From the NCBI GenBank assembly GCA_029266295.1, contig JAQSXD010000002.1, positions 1 through 32,372 of the forward strand: a DNA stretch of 32,372 nucleotides, written 5' to 3'. The notes beneath the pieces were generated by a model, which saw only the letters and a list, made by a program, of their open reading frames with translations, was not told where the DNA came from and did not search any database. This DNA is from Bacillota bacterium (GTDB taxonomy: Bacteria; Bacillota; Clostridia; Peptostreptococcales; Anaerovoracaceae). Positions 26,316 through 32,372 of the stretch are shown here, one piece after another; position 1 is the stretch's first letter, and every line of letters begins with the position of its first letter. The translations under genes were made by a program, and so were the position numbers.

Positions 26316-27209
26316 TTGGATATTAAGAGTCTGGATTCTTTCATCAAGGTTGCTGATGAGAAAAGTATTTCAAAGGTTGCCAATCAGCTTTACATTTCAC
26401 AGCCGGCATTGAGCCTGCAGATCAGGAAACTGGAGGAGTCCTTCGGACACAAGCTTTTGATCAGGACCAATAAAGGCGTCCAGCTCACCGATGCGGGGCA
26501 TATTCTTGAGACTCACGCAAGAAGCATACTGAAGATCTACAATCAGGCTTTTGAAGAAGTTAATAAGCTGTTCGGCGACAGGCAGGTGATCCGTATTGAT
26601 TCCAATATTACACTGGCCACCTATGCGCTGCCCTGTGCGGTCTATGTTGCCAAGTCTCAGCCCCAATTCAAGGATTATTATCTGGATCTGACCTTCAGCA
26701 CAGTCAACCCTGTGGAAAAGAATATCATCAGCGGCATCAGCGATCTGGGATATGTTCACCGGAAGGGAGAATACCAGGATATCAAATATGTAACGATCGG
26801 TACGGATAAGATGGTTCTGGTAGCTGCTTCAAACTTTCCTGTCCCGGACAGAATTACCGTAGAAGAACTGAAGCAATATCAATTAATTCAACTCAATGAT
26901 AAATTCAACGAAAGAAAGCTGCTTTCGGAAAGCCTTGGCTGCAGCCTGAAAGAATTCAACGTAGTCTTGGCGCTGGACTCCACTGAATCGGTGAAGACCG
27001 CGGTGTTCAAGGAATTCGGTCTTTCCTTCCTTCCTGAAAGTTCTGTCAGCAAGGAATTGCAGACAAGAATTCTGAAAGAGGTTGTGGTAGAGGATCTGTA
27101 TGATGAATACCCGATTTATCTTTGCTATCTAAAAGAAAATGAGTATAATCCAAGGCTAAAGCCTTTTCTGGATTATCTGAAGGTGCGCAAGACCATGGAC
27201 TTTTGCTGA
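26316..27209 (+). CDS. LysR family transcriptional regulator
   Basis: LDSFIKVADEKSISKVANQLYISQPALSLQIRKLEESFGHKLLIRTNKGVQLTDAG. AGGAGG at 26302-26307 fits TTG 26316 (8-nt spacing) better than ATG 26310. Confidence 0.92.
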   Translation: MDIKSLDSFIKVADEKSISKVANQLYISQPALSLQIRKLEESFGHKLLIRTNKGVQLTDAGHILETHARSILKIYNQAFEEVNKLFGDRQVIRIDSNITLATYALPCAVYVAKSQPQFKDYYLDLTFSTVNPVEKNIISGISDLGYVHRKGEYQDIKYVTIGTDKMVLVAASNFPVPDRITVEELKQYQLIQLNDKFNERKLLSESLGCSLKEFNVVLALDSTESVKTAVFKEFGLSFLPESSVSKELQTRILKEVVVEDLYDEYPIYLCYLKENEYNPRLKPFLDYLKVRKTMDFC

Positions 27210-27264
27210 TCTTTTTCTGTCAGGGGGTATCCCCTTAAAACGCACGGATTGTTGTAATACCCTT

Positions 27265-27285
27265 ATAATCTGCGGAATAGATTAT
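27265..27285. repeat. Inverted repeat ATAATCT-N7-AGATTAT upstream of the LysM-GH18 gene
   Basis: Perfect 7-bp arms; adjacent candidate -10 TATGAT at 27286-27291. Confidence 0.4.
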
Positions 27286-27377
27286 TATGATACTGAGGAA
27301 GCGCTGATTCAATAAAAGGTGTGAAGTTGTGTGCACGGAACAAATCAGTACTTCCCAAACTAAAAAGGGGTGTTAAC

Positions 27378-28523
27378 ATGCTGATTTATACCGTAAAACC
27401 CGGCGATGAGCTGGTGCAGATTGCATCAGAGTTTCAGGTGACACCGGAAATGATCATTGCGGTAAATGGCCTTCCCAATCCGTTCCGTCTGTTGACTGGG
27501 CAGTCTCTCATCATACCCACTGCAGAACCGGAGATTCAAAAAACAGAAGCCGGTGTGAATGGTTATCTTTACTTTTTAGGCGAGGACGGTGTTCCGATTG
27601 TGAAGGAAGCGGCACCATTCCTTACCTCTTTGACCCCTTTTTCTTACATTGTAAAGGAAAACGGAGGATTAAGGACCATAGATGACGAACCAATCATTCG
27701 TGCGGCTATGGAGAACCAGTTGACGCCAATTATGTGTATCACCAACTTTTCATCCACCGTAAAAGGCCAGAATATTGCCAATGCGGTGCTAAACAATGAA
27801 GACGCGGTGCAGAATCTTTTAAATAATATTATTTTCACAATGAAATATAAAGGATACCAAGGGCTTAATATCGACTTTGAATATGTTTTGCCAGAAGACC
27901 GGGAACGCTACAATTCTTTTCTTGCTCTGGCAGCAGACGTGCTGCATCAGGAGGGTTATTTTATTACAACTGCTGTGGCACCTAAGACGGGGCCTGATCA
28001 GAAAGGCTTGCTCTATGAGGCTATTGACTATCCCGTACATGGGATGCTCATGGACTATGTAATTCTAATGACCTATGAGTGGGGCTATCGCTTAGGACCT
28101 CCCCAGGCAATCTCTCCTTTGAACCAAATCAAAAGAGTGCTGGATTATGCAGTAACGGTGATCCCTCGTGAGAAGATTTACTTTGGTTTTCAGATTTACG
28201 CCAGAGACTGGAAGCTGCCGCATATTCAGGGAACTGAAGCGGAGACCATAAGCTGCCAGGCGGCTTTGGAACGGGCCGTTTATTATAATGCAGTGATCCA
28301 GTATGATGAATTGGCGGAATCGCCGTATTACCGATATCGTGATGAAGAAGGAAGAGAACACGAGGTTTGGTTTGAGGATGCCAGAAGTGCGCAGGCAAAA
28401 TTTGATACAGTGAAAGAATACGGCCTGGAAGGGATCAGCTATTGGGTGCTGGGGTATCCCTTTCCTCAGAATTGGACTTTGCTATATGAAAATTTTAATA
28501 TTGTAGCTGGGTCAAACGGTTGA
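27378..28523 (+). CDS. LysM-GH18 glycoside hydrolase (YaaH/SleL-like, spore cortex/coat associated)
   Basis: N-terminal LysM (IYTVKPGDELVQIASEFQVTPEMIIAVNGL), then GH18 with GLNIDFEYV and YWVLGYPFPQNW. Start moved from 27321 to ATG 27378 behind AAGGGG. Confidence 0.87.
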   Translation: MLIYTVKPGDELVQIASEFQVTPEMIIAVNGLPNPFRLLTGQSLIIPTAEPEIQKTEAGVNGYLYFLGEDGVPIVKEAAPFLTSLTPFSYIVKENGGLRTIDDEPIIRAAMENQLTPIMCITNFSSTVKGQNIANAVLNNEDAVQNLLNNIIFTMKYKGYQGLNIDFEYVLPEDRERYNSFLALAADVLHQEGYFITTAVAPKTGPDQKGLLYEAIDYPVHGMLMDYVILMTYEWGYRLGPPQAISPLNQIKRVLDYAVTVIPREKIYFGFQIYARDWKLPHIQGTEAETISCQAALERAVYYNAVIQYDELAESPYYRYRDEEGREHEVWFEDARSAQAKFDTVKEYGLEGISYWVLGYPFPQNWTLLYENFNIVAGSNG

Positions 28524-28591
28524 TTTTAAGCAAGCTGGTCTTGAAATGAATTTCTTTCGCTTAAAATTTAACATTGTATTCAATTGCCTCA

Positions 28592-28620
28592 TTGACAATC
28601 CCCATAGTGAAAGATATATT
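28592..28620 (+). promoter_or_regulatory. Strong SigmaA-like promoter TTGACA-17-TATATT
   Basis: -35 at 28592-28597, -10 at 28615-28620, about 90 nt upstream of the GGDEF-HD-GYP gene. Confidence 0.7.
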
Positions 28621-28711
28621 ATAAAGAAAGAATACAGATTTTTCCTTATTACCGTATTGCCTCAGTTTGAACGATTGAGGCTGATCCGCAGGATAGACCC
28701 GGAGCAGACAG

Positions 28712-30520
28712 ATGACAAACACAAAGGAAGAATTATTATTACATATTAAGAGATTAGAGATGCTGCTTGACAGCCTTCCTTTTGATGTCTGGATGAAGGA
28801 CGGGGAAGGCAGATATTTGTATGCAAACAAGAGCATTTCAGATGATACAGGGATACCAAAGGAAGAAATCGTCGGGAAAAGCGATTATGACCTATATGAA
28901 AAAGACCAGGCTGATTCGTTCAAGACCAATGACAAGGCCATTCTAGAAGGACAGGAAAGTGGTTTTTTTATCTCCAGACAGGGCCAAGAGGTCTTTGAAG
29001 ATTATAAAAGGATCATTTATGACGACAACGGATCACTGCTGGGGCTGGTTGGCTGCTCAAGGAATATCACACAGGAGGACAAGCTGCGGGATGAATTCGT
29101 TCGAAGTGAGGAGCAGTTCCGTACGATCTTTGAAGAAGCACCTCTTGGTATCGGAATTTTTGATTCAATATCCGGCAGAGCGATTCAGCTGAATGAGCGC
29201 TTTGCAGAAATCGTAGGAAGGTGCAAAGAAGAAGTACTGAGTATGGATTGGGCCGACTACTCTCATCCAGATGAAGTTGAAGAAAACAAGCACAGGGTAT
29301 CGTTGCTGCTGGAAGATAAAATTAGCGGGTTTTCCATGGAAAAGCGCTATGTAAGGCCAAATGGAGAAGAGGTTTGGGTGAACATGACTGTTAATCCATT
29401 CCGATCCTCGCATTTCCTGCCAACGCTCCATATGTGTATGATTGAGGATATCTCTGCCAGAAAGAAGGCGGAGGATGAGATTCTCTATCTCAGTTATTAC
29501 GATCAGTTAACCGGTCTATATAACCGCAGATTTTACGAAGAAGAATTAAAAAGGATTAATACCACACGGAATCTCCCCATAACCTTGGTTCTCGCAGATG
29601 TCAATGGATTGAAATTGACAAATGATGCGTTCGGGCATTCGCTCGGAGACAATCTTCTGAAGAAGATTTCCCAAATATTTAAAAAGGAATGCCGATCAGA
29701 GGATATGATTGCAAGAATCGGGGGGGACGAATTTGTATTTTTACTTCCTAAAACCGACGGCACCGAAGCTAAGAAAATAATTGAACGGATCAAAGCCGCT
29801 ATAGCGGACAAGAAACGAGAGCATCTCGTTTGCTCTGTTTCCTTTGGTTGGGCGACAAAGCACCATCAGAAAGAGGATATCCGGAAAATTTTCATTCAGG
29901 CTGAGGACTATATGTACCGGAATAAGCTATCGGAAAGTACGAGTATGCGGAATGAGACCATCAAGCTGATTACAAAGACGCTTTATCAGAAAAATAAACG
30001 GGAACAGCTTCACTGCGAACGAGTCGCAAAACTATGTGAACTGATTGGAAATGCGTTGAAAATGAGCTCGGATTCGGTTCGAGAACTAAAGATGGCAGGA
30101 TTATTGCACGATATTGGAAAAATAGGCATTGACGAAGCTCTCCTGACGAAACGAGGAAAATTTACTGAAACCGAATGGGCAGATATGAAACGCCACCCGG
30201 AAATCGGATACCATATTCTGAGATCGGTCAATGAGTTTGCACCCATCGCAGATTACGTGCTGCATCATCACGAAAGAGTGGACGGTACGGGATACCCCAG
30301 ACAATTAAAAAACAGCGACATCCCTGCCCAGTCTAAGATTATCAGTATTGCGGATGCTTACGATGCCATGACAAGTCATCGCCCTTATCGGGATGACCGC
30401 AGTCTGTCGGAGGTAATTGCCGAATTGAAGAGAAGTGCAGGAACACAATTTGATGCGGAAATATTGAAAGTCTTTATCGAGCAGATCCTAAAGCAGCGAG
30501 TCTGGAGACGTATGGACTAG
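28712..30520 (+). CDS. PAS-PAS-GGDEF-HD-GYP c-di-GMP turnover protein
   Basis: RSEDMIARIGGDEF (I-site RxxD and GGDEF), LLHDIGKIGID and HHERVDGTGYP (HD-GYP). Confidence 0.92.
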   Translation: MTNTKEELLLHIKRLEMLLDSLPFDVWMKDGEGRYLYANKSISDDTGIPKEEIVGKSDYDLYEKDQADSFKTNDKAILEGQESGFFISRQGQEVFEDYKRIIYDDNGSLLGLVGCSRNITQEDKLRDEFVRSEEQFRTIFEEAPLGIGIFDSISGRAIQLNERFAEIVGRCKEEVLSMDWADYSHPDEVEENKHRVSLLLEDKISGFSMEKRYVRPNGEEVWVNMTVNPFRSSHFLPTLHMCMIEDISARKKAEDEILYLSYYDQLTGLYNRRFYEEELKRINTTRNLPITLVLADVNGLKLTNDAFGHSLGDNLLKKISQIFKKECRSEDMIARIGGDEFVFLLPKTDGTEAKKIIERIKAAIADKKREHLVCSVSFGWATKHHQKEDIRKIFIQAEDYMYRNKLSESTSMRNETIKLITKTLYQKNKREQLHCERVAKLCELIGNALKMSSDSVRELKMAGLLHDIGKIGIDEALLTKRGKFTETEWADMKRHPEIGYHILRSVNEFAPIADYVLHHHERVDGTGYPRQLKNSDIPAQSKIISIADAYDAMTSHRPYRDDRSLSEVIAELKRSAGTQFDAEILKVFIEQILKQRVWRRMD

Positions 30521-30542
30521 GATAAAACAATATTGAAATACA

Positions 30543-30590
30543 AAAAAAGGAATCTCCCGGGAAAGCTTCTTCCCGGGAGATTCTCTATCT
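30543..30590. terminator. Strong (probably bidirectional) terminator between convergent genes
   Basis: Perfect 14-bp arms GAATCTCCCGGGAA (30550-30563) / TTCCCGGGAGATTC (30570-30583); minus-strand T7 tract. Confidence 0.85.
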
Positions 30591-30653
30591 TGTGGTTGCC
30601 CTCTCCAGGGAAAGAGTTTAGCCCAGGAGATGTTAATACTATGAGGGTCGGCA

Positions 30654-30986
30654 TCAATCCTCTACGATAAAGCCGATCCCGTCCAAAACTAAATTCTTAA
30701 TAAAAAAGTTTGTTTCCAGCCGGATTGTTACGATCTCTTTGGAAGCCTCGATGGCTTTCGGGGACAGGAAGAGTTGCGTATCGTCAACGTGGATCAGTTT
30801 GAGATTTTTATACGATTCGTTCTCCTTAAGAGCGCGAATGTAAGGGGTGTAATACTTTTTTGATTTTCCGCAGCCACAGCCGGAGTTTGTCATATCGGGG
30901 TTCATGTCGATAAGCAGCCGGCGGATGCCGGACTTTTGCAGATATGCCTTTGCCTCCTGTTCGATTGCGATGTTCAAAATAATCAC
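30654..30986 (-). CDS. Small HesB-like / possible CC/Se-motif family protein
   Basis: 110 aa with MNPDMTNSGCGCGKSKKYYTPY and C-terminal LVLDGIGFIVED; family assignment tentative. SD GGAGG. Confidence 0.5.
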   Translation of the reverse strand: MIILNIAIEQEAKAYLQKSGIRRLLIDMNPDMTNSGCGCGKSKKYYTPYIRALKENESYKNLKLIHVDDTQLFLSPKAIEASKEIVTIRLETNFFIKNLVLDGIGFIVED

Positions 30987-31009
30987 CTCCCTAATCGTGA
31001 TCTATTGAA

Positions 31010-32372
31010 TTAGGCCGTTGTCTCATCTGATGCTTGATCTCCTTTGTCAGCGGCAGCGGCTTCGTAGATGTAATCATCATATTCCTTCTTGTTTCCAAGT
31101 TGAATCAGAAGGCATAGAACGACACCCACCGCCAGGCCCCAGGCCGCTCCGCGGGTTGCAAGTACGGCTCCCATCACGCCTGCAATCCCAAGATCGTTGA
31201 AGGTCTTCGCTTTCATGACGCCAACGCGTACGGATACATATCCCTGAATCAGCATGGTGGATGCCATGGCAACGGCCAGGATCGGCTTTACCAGCGTGAT
31301 AATTGGCAGAAGGAAATATCCGGTAAGGGTTCCGAAACGGAAGCTTCCTGCTCCGGAGTTAATGGATTCCATGGCTTTGGCACCATGCTTAAATCGTTCG
31401 CATACAACAACCTGCATCGCAGCCCAAAGAGGACCGCACATGGTGATATCCGGTCCCAAGATGGACATAATGGTATTCCTGAGTCCAAAAACGATATGCG
31501 ATCTGTTTGGATTATAATCGATCTTTTCATCTGGTCTGTACCTGCCCGCGTCTTCCAGCAATGCCTGTGATTGAATCATATCGCCAAAGAGGATAACGTA
31601 AGCGGAAAAAACCATTGGAAGACCGCTTATGAACATGTTAAGCGGCGGGAAGCCCACGCCAAAGAAGGTCCATTCACTGAAGAGTGTGCCGAAAGCAGGA
31701 ATGGAGATTCCCCATTCGATCACTGGCCATTCGGCTTCGCCAACAAGCGGCGCAATGATAACCGCTAGAATAATGACGGGCAATATTCCGAGGTTTGAAA
31801 GAATTTTCGTAAAAGTATTGCTCTTTGCTATGCTCTTAAAGTGGTTGGAAAATAGAAGGTAGAACGCAATGCCGATACAGACTGTGATGGAGATGGGGAA
31901 CATATCGAAACGCTGCCCTTCTTTAAAGATAACCATAACTGCGGCAAACCCGGAGCCGAGAATCAAGCCTGCCTGCATTGCATTTGGAACCAATAAGATG
32001 ATTTTTTTACCAAGTCCGGTAATGCCTAAGATAATTGCTAAAATTCCAAGTGTTAATTCGAAGGCGATTAACGCCTGAATTCTTTCCGGCCCCATTTCAA
32101 ACTCACTGACATAGAGCATTAAAAGAGGGATTGCCGGAGTGACCCAGCCTGGTACGACAGGATCCCCTAAGAATACATGAAGACAATAAAGAATTCCGTT
32201 TAGAACGACTACTGCAAGAGCCACTTCAAAGGGCATTCCAAGATACTCTTGCAGCATGGGAATTGCGCTAAGACAAACAGCGCACATTAGAAGTCCCTGT
32301 ACATAGTCCGCAATCTCGAACCGGTAATGTACAAAGGGAACCCTGATTTTGAACGGCCCTGCGGGCAGATGG
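31010..32372 (-). CDS. NCS2-family nucleobase (xanthine/uracil-type) permease, truncated by the right window edge
   Basis: Frame is open through the window end (…HLPAGPFKIRVPFVHYRFEIADYVQGLLMCAVCLSAIP…), so the track start at 32287 is artificial; polytopic NCS2-like sequence. Confidence 0.85.
   Translation of the reverse strand, partial: HLPAGPFKIRVPFVHYRFEIADYVQGLLMCAVCLSAIPMLQEYLGMPFEVALAVVVLNGILYCLHVFLGDPVVPGWVTPAIPLLMLYVSEFEMGPERIQALIAFELTLGILAIILGITGLGKKIILLVPNAMQAGLILGSGFAAVMVIFKEGQRFDMFPISITVCIGIAFYLLFSNHFKSIAKSNTFTKILSNLGILPVIILAVIIAPLVGEAEWPVIEWGISIPAFGTLFSEWTFFGVGFPPLNMFISGLPMVFSAYVILFGDMIQSQALLEDAGRYRPDEKIDYNPNRSHIVFGLRNTIMSILGPDITMCGPLWAAMQVVVCERFKHGAKAMESINSGAGSFRFGTLTGYFLLPIITLVKPILAVAMASTMLIQGYVSVRVGVMKAKTFNDLGIAGVMGAVLATRGAAWGLAVGVVLCLLIQLGNKKEYDDYIYEAAAADKGDQASDETTA

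Noticed and set aside
27222-27235. AGGGG-GTAT-CCCCT hairpin after lysR as terminator
   Set aside because: Very short and followed by TTAAAA, not a T-tract; left unassigned.
28546-28749. 67-aa ORF between LysM-GH18 and GGDEF-HD-GYP
   Set aside because: Spans the strong promoter and overlaps the following CDS; composition is random-like.
1-32372. CRISPR arrays, tRNA/rRNA genes, IS elements or prophage
   Set aside because: No regular repeat-spacer pattern, cloverleaf sequence, transposase, integrase or phage protein was recognised.

Overview
The window looks like chromosome from a low-GC, Gram-positive, spore-forming anaerobe (Clostridia/Eubacteriales-like by gene content). I see no rRNA, tRNA, CRISPR array, transposase or phage genes. 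Left to right: the C-terminal tail of an unknown CDS; a MATE efflux pump; two tandem GH18 paralogs, one secreted and one without a signal peptide; a 7TM-PAS-GGDEF gene broken by an internal deletion plus frameshift; divergent PadR and TetR regulators; a Bce-type antimicrobial-peptide detoxification module (GNAT-SnoaL-like fusion, response regulator, intramembrane-sensing kinase, ABC ATPase, 10-TM permease) with a BceR-like operator; a LysM protein; a PAP2/BcrC-like phosphatase; a HAD hydrolase; Hsp20 under a perfect CIRCE; a VOC protein; a molybdenum-cofactor and molybdoenzyme region (mobA, Cys-rich MobB-like NTPase, mobB, moeA, polyprenyl-PP synthase, TorD, DmsC-, DmsB- and DmsA-like subunits, UbiA prenyltransferase) with a divergent LysR regulator; a LysM-GH18 spore-type hydrolase; a PAS-GGDEF-HD-GYP protein; a possible CC/Se-motif protein; and an NCS2 permease cut by the right edge. 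The best candidate for an undescribed system is the tightly packed eight-gene minus-strand cassette at about 17401-26137. It combines an uncharacterised membrane-anchored Mo/W-bisPGD oxidoreductase lacking a Tat signal with its chaperone, cofactor-insertion genes and two isoprenoid-quinone-type genes. All identifications come from reading protein motifs by eye; no database search was run.
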